Shown: positions 1 to 12,583, counted from the stretch's first letter. The stretch: 64,000 nucleotides of DNA from Aureimonas ureilytica DSM 18598 = NBRC 106430 (GCF_000382705.1 NZ_ARQE01000003.1:1-64000), one strand, 5' to 3'. Translations and numbers: made by a program. Notes: a model not told the origin generated them from the sequence alone.

Positions 1-310
1 GAGAAGCCGCTTACGGTGACCGCCCATCTTGCCCGGAGCCAACGAGCCCGTCGTGCGATAACGTTGCGACCACTTTACCGCCGAGGACACCGCGACCCCA
101 AACCGCGTGGCCGCAGATCGGCAGCTCTCGCCGGCTTCGATCGCACCAACGACCCGCTGGCGAAGATCATGCGAAAGAGGTGCTGTCATCCGATGCCGGC
201 CTCCCATCCAGTCAGCATCTTGAATCACACATCAGCCGCGATCGGAACCACAAGTCGATTCCGATAAAACCCGAAACGCTCTAAGATCGTCGATCGACGT
301 TTCGAGCCCA
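1..310. other. Non-coding left edge, no gene recognised
   Basis: About 310 bases left of the clpB terminator. An 83-codon open frame at 16-267 on the plus strand encodes a basic, low-complexity peptide with no recognisable motif and is most likely chance. I see no tRNA or rRNA signature. It may hold the end of a transcription unit outside the window. Confidence 0.4.
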
Positions 311-350
311 TGAAAAAGGGCGGTCCTTTCGGGCCGCCCTTTTCGTTTGT
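311..350 (-). terminator. Rho-independent terminator of clpB
   Basis: An 11-bp stem (one G-T pair) spans about 315-342, flanked by T-rich tracts on both strands. It lies 31 bases past the clpB stop. Read on the minus strand it ends in a run of T, so it should stop clpB transcription. It could also work in the other direction. Confidence 0.75.
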
Positions 351-380
351 CCGGTCTTTTCGTGTGTCCGGTCGGGCCGA

Positions 381-2996
<2,616 letters not shown>

Positions 2997-3083
2997 ATTC
3001 GTCTCCTTGTCAGTGCTCCACCCGCTGGGCGGCATGGAGCCCGTCTTCGAAGTCGGCCGCCCTTCAGGCCAGCCGCTGAGCGG

Positions 3084-3113
3084 AATATGGGAGCCGCCTC
3101 GCCCGCATCAAAG
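3084..3113 (-). promoter_or_regulatory. Possible heat-shock (RpoH) promoter of clpB
   Basis: Read on the minus strand, CTTTGAT (3113-3107) is followed after 15 bases by CCCATATT (3091-3084). This resembles the alphaproteobacterial sigma-32 consensus of CTTGAA and CCATNT at similar spacing. It lies about 90 bases upstream of the clpB start. clpB is a known heat-shock regulon member, so the assignment is plausible but rests on a two-box match only. Confidence 0.4.
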
Positions 3114-3212
3114 AGGCAGGCCGCCTCTCGAATGCGGGTGAACAGACAAATTTTCACGCAGGCGTGAAGCGTTCGGCGTCCCGCGCGGGCGGAAAGCTCT
3201 CTCAAGCGCAAC

Positions 3213-3246
3213 AAAAAAGCCCGGCGGAATGCGCCGGGCTTTTCGA
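3213..3246 (-). terminator. Rho-independent terminator after the DUF4167 gene
   Basis: The stem AAAAGCCCGGCG with its complement surrounds a four-base loop, followed on the minus strand by TTTTTTG. It sits 18 bases past the stop of the DUF4167 gene and upstream of clpB, which separates the two transcription units. Confidence 0.8.
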
Positions 3247-3263
3247 TGGGTCCTGGAGAAGGC

Positions 3264-4631
3264 TCAGTCGTGGGAGGCGAGTTCGAGATCGGACGAGCCG
3301 CCCTCGCCGCCATCCTCGTCGGTCTTCTTCTTGCGCGGGCGGCCCGGCTTGCGCTTGGGCGCCGCGTCGCCAGCTTCCGCCTCGGGGGCGGGCGCCGGGC
3401 TCGCCGCACGGGTGCGGCGCTTGGGCTCTTCGGTCGCGACCTCGGCGGCCGGCGCCTCGTCCTGCGCGGGTTCGCGGCGGGTGCGGGTGCGCGGGCGGCG
3501 CTGCTCGGTGCCGGCGTCGTCCGACGAAGCCTGCGCCTCGACCGGCGCGGGCTTGGCGGCTTCCACCGGGGCGGGCGTCACGCTCGCAGCGGGCTGCGCG
3601 TCGCGGATTTCGGCGGCGGGCGCCGGGGCCGGCGCGGCGGGCTGTGCCGGCGCCTGCTCAGGAGCGGCGGCGGCCGGAGCCTCGCCCGCATTCTCGCCGG
3701 CGCCTTCGGGGCGGCTGCCGTCGATGCGGCCGAAGCGTTCCTCGAAGCGGCGCTCGCCGGAACGGTCGTTGAAGCGCGGACGATCGCGATCGCGGTCGCG
3801 GCGGTTCTCGCGGCGCTCGCCCCGTTCGCCATTGCCACGCTCGCCGCGCGGGCCGTCGAAGCGCTGCCCTTCGCCGCCCTGCGGCGCGGCCGGGGCCTCG
3901 CCGCCATCCTCGCGTGCGGCGGGATAGGGCTGCGGGCCGCTGCCGGCCGGCGCGTTCTGGCGGTCGCGGTCGCGATAGCCGTTGTTGTCGTTGCGATCGC
4001 GGTTGAAGTTGCGCTCGCCGCGTTCGCCCCGGTCGTTGCGGAACTCGCGGCGCTCGCCCCGGTCACCCCGGTTGTCGCGACCTTCGCGGTTCTGGCCGTC
4101 CCGGTTCTGACCATCGCGATTCTGGTAATCGCGGGTCTGCCCATCCCGGTTCTGGCCGTCGCGATTCTGGTAATCGCGGCTTTGCGCGTCCCGGTTCTGG
4201 CCGTCGCGGCCCTGATGCTCGCGATGCTGGCGCTCGCCGCCATTGTTGCCGTTGTAGCCCTGGCCGCCGGAGCGCTCGCCCTGCGGGGCGAAAGCCGCCG
4301 CCTCGCCGGCGCCGCCCTCTTCCATCTCGTCGTCGAACTCGTCGAAATCGCGCTCGGGCTGCGAGGGCTTGAACTCGCCCATCGCGGCGGCGACGATCCG
4401 GCCGTAATGTTCGGCGTGCTGAAGATAGTTCTCGGCCATCACCCGATCGCCGGAGGCGGCGGCGTCACGCGCCAGGGTGGTGTACTTGTCGGCGATGTGC
4501 TGCGCCGTGCCGCGGATCTTGACGTCGGGACCATTCGACTCGAACGAGCGGGACAGGGGATTGGGGCCCTTGCGTCCGTTGTTGTTGCGCCCGCGCATCC
4601 GCTGCTTGTTCTGCTGCTGTCCTGGCCTCAT
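3264..4631 (-). CDS. DUF4167 domain protein, low-complexity, probably RNA-binding
   Basis: This 455-residue protein begins with the conserved DUF4167 region at about 1-85, including the run RGTAQHIADKYTTLARDAA. The rest is disordered and rich in Arg, Asn, Asp, Gly, Gln and Pro. It includes short tandem units of the form NRDGQ/NRDYQ, then RGERRE-type stretches, and a C-terminal Ala/Pro part ending in a lysine/arginine-rich segment. The family occurs in alphaproteobacteria next to prmC, and its function is unknown. The composition suggests RNA binding or condensate formation, which is inference. The ATG at 4631 follows AGGAAG. A longer start at 4706 would add 25 residues without a family match. 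Confidence 0.85.
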   Translation of the reverse strand: MRPGQQQNKQRMRGRNNNGRKGPNPLSRSFESNGPDVKIRGTAQHIADKYTTLARDAAASGDRVMAENYLQHAEHYGRIVAAAMGEFKPSQPERDFDEFDDEMEEGGAGEAAAFAPQGERSGGQGYNGNNGGERQHREHQGRDGQNRDAQSRDYQNRDGQNRDGQTRDYQNRDGQNRDGQNREGRDNRGDRGERREFRNDRGERGERNFNRDRNDNNGYRDRDRQNAPAGSGPQPYPAAREDGGEAPAAPQGGEGQRFDGPRGERGNGERGERRENRRDRDRDRPRFNDRSGERRFEERFGRIDGSRPEGAGENAGEAPAAAAPEQAPAQPAAPAPAPAAEIRDAQPAASVTPAPVEAAKPAPVEAQASSDDAGTEQRRPRTRTRREPAQDEAPAAEVATEEPKRRTRAASPAPAPEAEAGDAAPKRKPGRPRKKKTDEDGGEGGSSDLELASHD

Positions 4632-5012
4632 GAGCTTCCTGTCGTTTGGATATCCGGCATTCAAGCCGATCGGGCTCGCCGGTTGGGCTCCATGGCGCGA
4701 ATGCACGCTCGGCGGCTTCGCTCGGGTCTTGTTCGGAGTCTGCCGGAAACACGCGGGTTAGGCCGGCGTCGCTCATCTGGGAGTGTGCTGTCCATTGCGG
4801 CGATCCCCTTCGCCGCGCTGACGGACGGGACGGAGCTTCCTCGAGCGTCCCGTCTTCGGCAGGGTTGCTTGGACCCGGCCGATCGTAGGGGACGTCCCCC
4901 TCGATCATTCCGTCTTTCAATCTTCTAGTAGTGATCCGCGCGCCAACCCACAAGAGGTCTTTGCAGGGCGAAGGAGAAGTTCGCACCAGTTTGGCGGTTT
5001 TCCCCCTGATAT
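4632..5012. other. Intergenic region between DUF4167 and prmC genes
   Basis: About 380 bases with only short open frames that look like chance. It must hold the promoter and leader of the DUF4167 gene, but I see no confident promoter boxes or hairpin with a T tract. Confidence 0.4.
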
Positions 5013-5906
5013 TTAAGCGCGATCGTCGCTTTGAAACCACAGGGCGCGGGCGATCCCCGCAAGGTCCGCGCGGGTTTGGCGCCAGACGAGGCCCGCTCCC
5101 TCGCCCAAAGCGCGCACGTCGCGCTCCTGCCCGATGCCGATTTCGAGAAGGAGATCGCCTCCCGGCGCCAGGCAAAGCCGTGCGGCTTGCGTCAACGCGC
5201 GATAGGCGTCGAGCCCGTCCGCCCCGCCGTCAAGTGCCAAGCGCGGATCGTGCTCGCGAACGCCCGGGTCCAGCGCGTCGACGTCGCGGCTCGGAATATA
5301 GGGCGGGTTGCTGACCACGGCGGCGAGCGAGCCGGGCCCGATCGCGCCGAGATAATCGCCCCGCAGCGGCAGGAAGCGATCCGCGACGCCCGCCGCACGC
5401 GCGTTCTCCAGCGCCGTATCGAGAGCGCCCTCCGACAGGTCGATGGCGACGCAGCGGCTTTCCGGAAACAAGGCCAGAAGCGACACGCCGATCGCGCCCG
5501 TGCCGACGCCGACATCGGCGAAGAGGAGGTTTCCAGTGCCCTTTTTGCGGAACGCCTCGGCGGCGAGTTCGACCAGCACTTCCGTGTCCGGCCGGGGCTC
5601 CAGCGTGTCGGGGGACAGCTGGAACTCGTGTTCGAAGAAGAAGCGGCGCCCGAGAATGCGCCCGACCGGCTCGCCCGCCAGACGGCGCCGCGTCCGCTCA
5701 CGGAGCCGCTCGGCCCCTTCCGGCGCGACAGGCTCGTCGGCCCGCAGGATCAGCCCGGCCGCGTCGAGCGCGAACGTGTCGCAGACGAGAAGCCGCGCGT
5801 CGAGATCGGGCGTCTCGAAGCCCGCGTTCCGCAAGGCCTGGCGCAGCGCGCGGTGCAGCGCGCCGATCGTCGCCTCGCTCACGCTGCCGATCGTCCCCTC
5901 GCTCAC
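5013..5906 (-). CDS. prmC: Peptide chain release factor N5-glutamine methyltransferase PrmC
   Basis: Uses S-adenosylmethionine to methylate the glutamine of the GGQ motif in release factors 1 and 2, which raises their termination activity. The 297 residues include an N-terminal helical domain, a Rossmann methyltransferase fold with a DVGVGTGAIG loop at about 131-140, and the catalytic NPPY motif at about 200-203. It lies two bases downstream of prfA, its substrate gene, so the two are surely cotranscribed. The start is GTG at 5906. A near-perfect 24-bp direct duplication here supplies a second in-frame GTG at 5882, so the true start is uncertain. Confidence 0.95.
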   Translation of the reverse strand: MSEGTIGSVSEATIGALHRALRQALRNAGFETPDLDARLLVCDTFALDAAGLILRADEPVAPEGAERLRERTRRRLAGEPVGRILGRRFFFEHEFQLSPDTLEPRPDTEVLVELAAEAFRKKGTGNLLFADVGVGTGAIGVSLLALFPESRCVAIDLSEGALDTALENARAAGVADRFLPLRGDYLGAIGPGSLAAVVSNPPYIPSRDVDALDPGVREHDPRLALDGGADGLDAYRALTQAARLCLAPGGDLLLEIGIGQERDVRALGEGAGLVWRQTRADLAGIARALWFQSDDRA

Positions 5907-5908
5907 GC

Positions 5909-6982
<1,074 letters not shown>

Positions 6983-7057
6983 TCTTCGCCCTTGTAGCGG
7001 GCGCGCGCTCGGCACCCCGCAAGGGGGAGCCGTTCTGCGCGCGGTTCGTGCGTGCGT

Positions 7058-9325
7058 TCAGCAGGGGATCGAATTCGCGCTCGCGAACTCTTCCAGAAGC
7101 TGACGGAAGGTCTGCTTCGGGTGCTTCTCGACCAGATGGGCGGAAATGCGCCGATGCAAGGCCTCGGCGTCGAGTTCCACCAGCATGGCCTTGACCGGGC
7201 CGATCGCCGCCGAGGTCATGGAAATGGAGCGGAAGCCGAGCCCGATCAGCGCCATGGCCGAGAGCGGGCGGCCCGCCATCTCGCCGCAGAGCGTCACCGA
7301 AACGGAATTGCGCTTGGCCGCTTCCAGGATCTCGCGCAGTGCCCGCATGAAGGGTGTCGAGAGATCGTCGAAGCGCCCGGCGATCTGCGCATTGCCCCGG
7401 TCCACCGCCGAGAAGAACTGGAACAGATCGTTGGAGCCGATCGACACGAAATCGACGAGCTGCATCAGCTCGTCCAGTTGGAAGAGAAGCGAGGGCACCT
7501 CGATCATCGCGCCGAGCTTCAAGCGGCGCGGCATGACATGGCCGAAGCGCGTCAGGTGCTTGAACTCGCGGCTGATGAGGTCGCGCGCCTGCCGCATCTC
7601 GTTGAGATCGGTCACCATCGGGAACATGACGCGCAGCTCGCGCCCGCCCGCCGCCTTCAGAAGCGCGCGAAGCTGGGTGCGCATGAGGCCGGGCCGGTCG
7701 AGCGCCAGACGCAGGGCGCGATAGCCGAGCGCCGGGTTCTCTTCCGGGCTCTGGTGCAGATAGGGCAGGACCTTGTCGCCGCCGATATCGAGCGTGCGGA
7801 AGGTGACCGGCTTGTTGTTGGCCGCGTCCAGCACGGCGGCGTAGAGCCGCTCCTGATCGCTGGTCTTGGGCATGGTCGAGGCGATCATGAACTGCAGCTC
7901 GGTGCGGAACAGGCCGATGCCGGCGGCGCCCGCGGCTTCCAGCTGCGGCAGGTCCACGAGGAGACCGGCATTCATCATCAGATCGACATCCTGCCCGTCG
8001 CGCGTGCGAGCCGGCACGTCGCGCAGGGCGAGATAGCGCTGCTGGCGCTTGGCGCGGAACTTCACGCGCTCGGCGAAGACGCTCTCGATATCGGCGGCGG
8101 GGCGCAGGTGAACGCTCCCCTCCTCGCCGTCCACGATGATGGCGTCGCCCTTTTCCGACATGGACACGGCGCCCTTGGCCTGTCCGACCACGGGAATGCC
8201 GAGCGCGCGGGCGACGATCACGACATGGCTCGTCGGCGCCCCTTCCTCGAGGACGAGGCCACGAATCTGGTCGCGGCGGTAGTCGAGAAGCTCGGCCGCG
8301 CCCATGGAGCGCGCCACGATCACGGCGTCGCCCGACGAGCCTTCCGCGAACATGTCGCCCGAGCGGCCCATCAGCTCGCGCAGGAGCCGGTTGGCGAGAT
8401 CGTCGAAATCGTGCAGCCGCTCGCGCAGGTACGGGTCGGTCATGTGCATCATGCGCGCGCGCATGTCGTTCTGCACTTTTTCCACCGACGCCTCGGCGGT
8501 CAGGCCGTTGCGCACGGCCTCTTCCAGCCGCCGCACCCAGCCCCGGTCATGGGCGAACATGCGATAGGCTTCGAGAACGGCGCGATGCTCGCCCTCCGCC
8601 GCCATGTCGCGGCGCGAGAGCATGTCCTCGATCGAGATGCGGAGGTTCGAAACCGCGCGGTCGAGACGCGAGACCTCGGCCTCGGCGTCCTCGTTGAAGA
8701 GATTGGTGACGACGACGCGCGGTTCGTGCAGCACGACATGGCCGAGGCCGATGCCGTCGGCGAGCGCGATGCCCTTGAAATGAACGGGGCGCGATAGATC
8801 GAGAACGACGCCGGGGCGCGACAGGCCTTCCAGGCTGCCGGCGGCGATCATCTCGGCCACCACCATGGCGACGGTCTCGAGCGCCTCGATCTCCTCGTCG
8901 CGATAGGTGCGCTTTTCCTTGTTCTGCACGACGAGAACGCCGAGCGTGCGCCCGGCGCGCAGGATCGGCACGCCGAGGAACGAGAGGAAGATCTCCTCGC
9001 CCGTTTCGGGCAGATAGGTGAAGGCGGGGTGCTTCTGCGCGTCCTGCAGGTTCAGGGCTCTGGCCGTGGCGGCGATCGTGCCGACGAGGCCTTCGCCGAG
9101 GCGCAGCTGCGCCAGATGCACGGAGCCCGGATTGAGGCCCTCGGTGGCGTAGAGTTCCAGGACCCCGTCGGCGCGCAGGACGTAGAGCGAGCAGACTTCG
9201 GCCACCATATTGGCGGCGATCTGACGAACGATCTCGTCGAGCCGGGCCTGTGGCTCCAGCGGCTCGGCCATGAGTTCCCTGATCCGGCGCATCAACATGC
9301 GCGGTCCCGAGGAGTCGCTTCGCAT
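7058..9325 (-). CDS. ptsP: Phosphoenolpyruvate-protein phosphotransferase PtsP (enzyme I-Ntr)
   Basis: First enzyme of the nitrogen-related phosphotransferase system. It takes phosphate from phosphoenolpyruvate and passes it to NPr (PtsO) and then PtsN, linking nitrogen and carbon status to regulation. The 755 residues fit the family. A GAF sensor domain covers about 20-165. It is followed by the PEP-utiliser N-terminal domain, the swivelling domain with active-site histidine in GAPTSHVVIVAR, and the PEP-binding barrel with GIGLFRTELQFM and the conserved cysteine in LCGEMAGRP. It is preceded by lysC and followed by prfA, a conserved order in Hyphomicrobiales. Confidence 0.96.
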   Translation of the reverse strand: MRSDSSGPRMLMRRIRELMAEPLEPQARLDEIVRQIAANMVAEVCSLYVLRADGVLELYATEGLNPGSVHLAQLRLGEGLVGTIAATARALNLQDAQKHPAFTYLPETGEEIFLSFLGVPILRAGRTLGVLVVQNKEKRTYRDEEIEALETVAMVVAEMIAAGSLEGLSRPGVVLDLSRPVHFKGIALADGIGLGHVVLHEPRVVVTNLFNEDAEAEVSRLDRAVSNLRISIEDMLSRRDMAAEGEHRAVLEAYRMFAHDRGWVRRLEEAVRNGLTAEASVEKVQNDMRARMMHMTDPYLRERLHDFDDLANRLLRELMGRSGDMFAEGSSGDAVIVARSMGAAELLDYRRDQIRGLVLEEGAPTSHVVIVARALGIPVVGQAKGAVSMSEKGDAIIVDGEEGSVHLRPAADIESVFAERVKFRAKRQQRYLALRDVPARTRDGQDVDLMMNAGLLVDLPQLEAAGAAGIGLFRTELQFMIASTMPKTSDQERLYAAVLDAANNKPVTFRTLDIGGDKVLPYLHQSPEENPALGYRALRLALDRPGLMRTQLRALLKAAGGRELRVMFPMVTDLNEMRQARDLISREFKHLTRFGHVMPRRLKLGAMIEVPSLLFQLDELMQLVDFVSIGSNDLFQFFSAVDRGNAQIAGRFDDLSTPFMRALREILEAAKRNSVSVTLCGEMAGRPLSAMALIGLGFRSISMTSAAIGPVKAMLVELDAEALHRRISAHLVEKHPKQTFRQLLEEFASANSIPC

Positions 9326-9416
9326 CAGAGGCGTCTTCCGTCAGCGATGAGCCTTCCCGGTCGGATCGCTCCGGCCGGGACGAAGGGACGGGCGCCCGAA
9401 CCGGGCGCCCTCAAAA

Positions 9417-10670
9417 TCAAGCTTTGTCGAGACCGTAGACGGAATGCAAGCTCCGCACGGCCAGCTCGGTATATTCGCGGTCGATCAGGATGGAGATCTT
9501 GATCTCCGAGGTCGTGATCGCGCGAATGTTGATGCCCCGCGCGGCCAGCGCCTTGAAGGCGGTGGCGGCGACGCCCGTGTGCGAGCGCATGCCGATGCCG
9601 ATCACCGAAACCTTGGTGAGGTCGCGCTCGGACTGGACGACGTCGAAGCGCATCTCGGCCTTGGCGTTCTCGATCACCTGCATGGCCTTGGCGAGGTCGC
9701 CGGCCGGCACGGTGAAGGTCATGTCGGTGCGCGTGCCGTCTTCCGAGACGTTCTGCACGATCATGTCGACATTGACGCCGGCGTCGGCGAGCGGGCCGAA
9801 GATGGCGGCGGCGACGCCCGGCTGGTCCTCGACGCGGCGCAGCGAGATCTGCGCCTCATCCTTGGCGTAGGCGATGCCGGTGACGACCTGCTGTTCCACG
9901 ATTTCATCCTCGTCGCAAATGAGTGTGCCGGGCGGGTTCAGGAAATCGCCCATGCCCGGCGCGTCCGGGTCCTCGAAGGAGGAGCGCACGAAGGTGCGCA
10001 CCTTGTGGACCATGGCGAGCTCGACCGAGCGCACCTGAAGCACCTTGGCGCCGAGCGAGGCCATTTCGAGCATTTCCTCGAAGGACACGCGCGGCATGCG
10101 CCGGGCCTTGGGCTCGATGCGCGGATCGGTCGTGTAGACGCCGTCCACGTCCGTGTAGATGTCGCAGCGATCGGCCTTCAGCGCGGCCGCGACGGCCACC
10201 GCCGAGGTGTCCGACCCGCCGCGCCCGAGCGTGGCGATCCGGTTGTCGGGCGCCAGTCCCTGGAAGCCGGCGATCACGGCCACCTGCCCCTCGCCGAAGC
10301 GGCGCACGATCTCGGAGCCGTCGATCTCCTGGATGCGCGCCGAGGCGTGGGCGCCGTCGGTGCGGATCGGGATCTGCCAGCCCTGCCAGGAGCGGGCGTT
10401 GATGCCCATGTTCTGAAGCGTGATGGCCAGGAGCCCCGCCGTGACCTGCTCGCCCGACGCCACGACCGCGTCGTATTCGCGCGCGTCGTGCATGGGGGAG
10501 GCTTCGGTGCACCAGCCGACCAGTTCGTTGGTCTTGCCGGACATGGCCGAGACCACCACGGCCACCTGATGACCCGCGTCGACCTCGCGTTTCACATGGC
10601 GGGCCACGTTTCGGATTCGGGCGATGTCGGCGACGGAGGTGCCGCCGAATTTGAGAACGAGACGCGCCAT
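9417..10670 (-). CDS. lysC: Aspartate kinase
   Basis: Phosphorylates aspartate as the committed step to lysine, threonine, methionine and diaminopimelate. The 417-residue protein starts MARLVLKFGGTSVAD with the canonical KFGGTS substrate-binding motif. The kinase domain covers about 1-250. Two ACT domains fill the C-terminal part and normally give feedback control by lysine or threonine; NVSEDGTRTDMTF is visible in the first. I chose the ATG at 10670 because it begins exactly at the family N-terminus; the longer open frame is read-through. It is divergent from ubiG and lies upstream of ptsP. The Shine-Dalgarno sequence is weak (GATGG). Confidence 0.97.
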   Translation of the reverse strand: MARLVLKFGGTSVADIARIRNVARHVKREVDAGHQVAVVVSAMSGKTNELVGWCTEASPMHDAREYDAVVASGEQVTAGLLAITLQNMGINARSWQGWQIPIRTDGAHASARIQEIDGSEIVRRFGEGQVAVIAGFQGLAPDNRIATLGRGGSDTSAVAVAAALKADRCDIYTDVDGVYTTDPRIEPKARRMPRVSFEEMLEMASLGAKVLQVRSVELAMVHKVRTFVRSSFEDPDAPGMGDFLNPPGTLICDEDEIVEQQVVTGIAYAKDEAQISLRRVEDQPGVAAAIFGPLADAGVNVDMIVQNVSEDGTRTDMTFTVPAGDLAKAMQVIENAKAEMRFDVVQSERDLTKVSVIGIGMRSHTGVAATAFKALAARGINIRAITTSEIKISILIDREYTELAVRSLHSVYGLDKA

Positions 10671-10908
10671 GAAACCATCGTGCCAGCAAGGGCCGGCATC
10701 GCGAACGAAGGCGCGGGGCAGACCCAGGATAAAGAAACGCCGGCCGGCGGCGTGTTCCCTTGAATGAAGCGAAGAAGCCGAAGGCAGGCGGGCCGAGTTA
10801 ACCGAACCCGCGCGGTTTCGCAAGGTGAACCGGCGCCCTCCCCCGCTTGACATTCGAGGCGTGCGCGGAACATGCCGGGCGCAAGCACGAGGCCGATCGG
10901 AGAGAACC

Positions 10909-11655
10909 ATGGCGGACGCAGCGCGGCAGACGACGGTGGACGCGGGCGAGGTGGAACGCTTCTCGCGCCTGTCGGCCGAATGGTGGAACCCGACCGGCAA
11001 GTTCAAGCCGCTGCACAAGTTCAATCCGGTGCGCCTCGCCTATCTGCGCGAAGAGATCGCCATGAATTTCGGGCGGGACCTTCAGTCGCTGACGCCCTTC
11101 ACCGGCCTGCGCATGCTCGACATCGGCTGCGGCGGCGGGCTGATCTGCGAGCCGCTGGCGCGCCTGGGAGCGGAGATGCTCGGCGCCGATGCCTCCGCCA
11201 CCAATATCGAGGTCGCCAAGATCCATGCCGCGCAGGGCGGCCTGTCGATCGACTACCGCGCCGAGACGGCCGAAGCGCTGGATCAGGCGGGCGAGCGCTT
11301 CGACGTCGTGCTGGCGCTCGAAGTCGTGGAGCACGTCTCCGACGTCGATCTCTTCCTGCGCTCGGCCGCGCGCATGGTGAAGCCGGGCGGGCTTCTCTTC
11401 GTCGCCACGATCAACCGCACGATGAAGGCCATGGCGTTCGCCATCGTCGGCGCGGAATATGTGCTCGGCTGGCTGCCGCGCGGCACGCACCAGTTCTCCA
11501 AGCTCGTGCGCCCCGAGGAAATCCGCCGCCCCGTCGAGGGCGAGGGCCTCGCCTTCATCGACCAGACGGGCGTCGTCTACCATCCGCTCGCCGACGAGTG
11601 GCGCCGCTCTCGCGACATGGACGTGAACTACATGATGCTCGCGCGCCGGGGCTGA
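10909..11655 (+). CDS. ubiG: Bifunctional ubiquinone O-methyltransferase UbiG
   Basis: Carries out both O-methylation steps of ubiquinone synthesis with S-adenosylmethionine at the inner membrane face. The 248 residues show the UbiG signature start with [19 protein letters not shown]. The methyltransferase loop [19 protein letters not shown] follows at about 70-88, and EVVEHV and [11 protein letters not shown] after that. The ATG at 10909 is the start that fits the family. Divergent from lysC, with 238 bases between them. A perfect TTGACA at 10847-10852 is a candidate -35 box, but the matching -10 is poor. Confidence 0.96.
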   Translation: MADAARQTTVDAGEVERFSRLSAEWWNPTGKFKPLHKFNPVRLAYLREEIAMNFGRDLQSLTPFTGLRMLDIGCGGGLICEPLARLGAEMLGADASATNIEVAKIHAAQGGLSIDYRAETAEALDQAGERFDVVLALEVVEHVSDVDLFLRSAARMVKPGGLLFVATINRTMKAMAFAIVGAEYVLGWLPRGTHQFSKLVRPEEIRRPVEGEGLAFIDQTGVVYHPLADEWRRSRDMDVNYMMLARRG

Positions 11656-11816
11656 GAGCTTGGCCTGAAAAACCCGTCGCCCGGCCCGGCCGGGTTGCCG
11701 GACGGGCTTCGCGAGCCCCTTTCGGTCGCCGCGATCCTCTGCTAAAGAATGCTTCCGTTTGTGGTCAGGTTTTAGCGCGGCGCGTTTTTCGCTCCGCGAC
11801 AAAGGCAGAGCGATCG

Positions 11817-12293
11817 ATGGCAGCCCTTGCGATGCGGTTCCACCCGGAGCGTGACGAGACCCGGGTTCTGGCGTTCCCGCGTTGTCCCACCGCCGAGCGC
11901 GTGGCGGCGGCGCGCGAGCTGACGCCGGCGCAGCGGCTCGACCTGGAGCGCCTGCGCTGGCTGGCGCTGCGCTCGCAGCTGGCCCCCAAGGCCGATCTGG
12001 AGCGCGCCTGCTACGTTCTCGCGGGCCAGCCCACCGCCTCGCTCGACCGCTACGCGACGGCCTTCTTCCGCGCCCTGTGCGATCACGCGACCTCCGAAAT
12101 GGGCTTCTATCGTCCCGGCGCGAGCGACGTCAGCGACGACGAATGCTGGCTCCTGCGCCTCGTCGGCGCCTGGCGCTCGGGCCAGGACGCGGCCGCCGGC
12201 GCGCTCGTCTCCTGGCGCGTCCGCCCCGCCTCCCGGCGCTGGATGCGCTTTCTCTCGCATGGCATGGTTCGCGCGCTCGACGCGGCGGCCTGA
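11817..12293 (+). CDS. Hypothetical protein
   Basis: I do not recognise this 158-residue protein. It begins MAALAMRFHPERDE, is rich in Ala, Arg and Leu, and has no signal peptide or membrane segment. One run resembles a helical bundle (ELTPAQRLDLERLRWLALRS), and aromatic residues are frequent towards the C-terminus. The codon pattern is like that of its neighbours, with strong G/C at third positions, which supports real coding. The start is the ATG at 11817, preceded by AAAGGCAGAG. It lies alone between ubiG and dps. It may be a lineage-restricted gene of close relatives. Confidence 0.6.
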   Translation: MAALAMRFHPERDETRVLAFPRCPTAERVAAARELTPAQRLDLERLRWLALRSQLAPKADLERACYVLAGQPTASLDRYATAFFRALCDHATSEMGFYRPGASDVSDDECWLLRLVGAWRSGQDAAAGALVSWRVRPASRRWMRFLSHGMVRALDAAA

Positions 12294-12454
12294 TCGCCCA
12301 TGCGGCGCGCACCGGCCTCGCCCGATCGAGCCGGTCCGCCCTTCGGGACGCGCCTTCCCGCCGCTCCCCTTTCCCATTCCCTGCTTATCCGCGTCTTGTC
12401 GCGCCGATTTGATCTTTGCCCCTTAGGGTGGGTTGGGCGTTTTTCGTTCCTCAG

Positions 12455-12471
12455 TTTAGAATGATTCCAAA
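12455..12471 (+). promoter_or_regulatory. Irr-type iron control box 1 upstream of dps
   Basis: TTTAGAATGATTCCAAA is a near-perfect inverted repeat resembling the iron control element bound by Irr in Hyphomicrobiales (TTTAGAA, two bases, then TTCTAAA-like). It lies just upstream of a candidate -35 box at 12479-12484. A second copy starts exactly 50 bases downstream. Confidence 0.6.
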
Positions 12472-12478
12472 AGAGAGC

Positions 12479-12507
12479 TTGAATCCTTAGCCGGGAGCGC
12501 GTAGTTT
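12479..12507 (+). promoter_or_regulatory. Candidate sigma-70 promoter of dps
   Basis: TTGAAT at 12479-12484 and TAGTTT at 12502-12507 are separated by 17 bases. The -10 match is partial. It overlaps the second Irr-type box and lies beside the first, so a bound repressor at either would block RNA polymerase. Confidence 0.45.
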
Positions 12508-12521
12508 AGAACCATTCCAAA
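12505..12521 (+). promoter_or_regulatory. Irr-type iron control box 2 upstream of dps
   Basis: TTTAGAACCATTCCAAA differs from box 1 in only two central bases, and flanking bases (AG before, GAG after) are also shared. It overlaps the candidate -10 region. This position suits repression by Irr when iron is low, as known for bacterioferritin genes in related bacteria. Confidence 0.6.
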
Positions 12522-12583
12522 GAGGCAATCGCCTCCTTGCCCCGAATCACAATCGAACCATCTCGTCATCAAAGGAGAATCCC

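Noticed and set aside
16-267. An 83-residue protein at the left edge
   Set aside because: Basic, low-complexity translation without family features or clear ribosome-binding site.
4646-4888. Small genes between the DUF4167 and prmC genes
   Set aside because: Short frames on both strands have no motif, no good start signal and GC-driven composition.
9391-9411. Terminator after lysC
   Set aside because: GGGCGCCC is repeated around a short loop, but no T run follows on the minus strand, so intrinsic termination is not supported.
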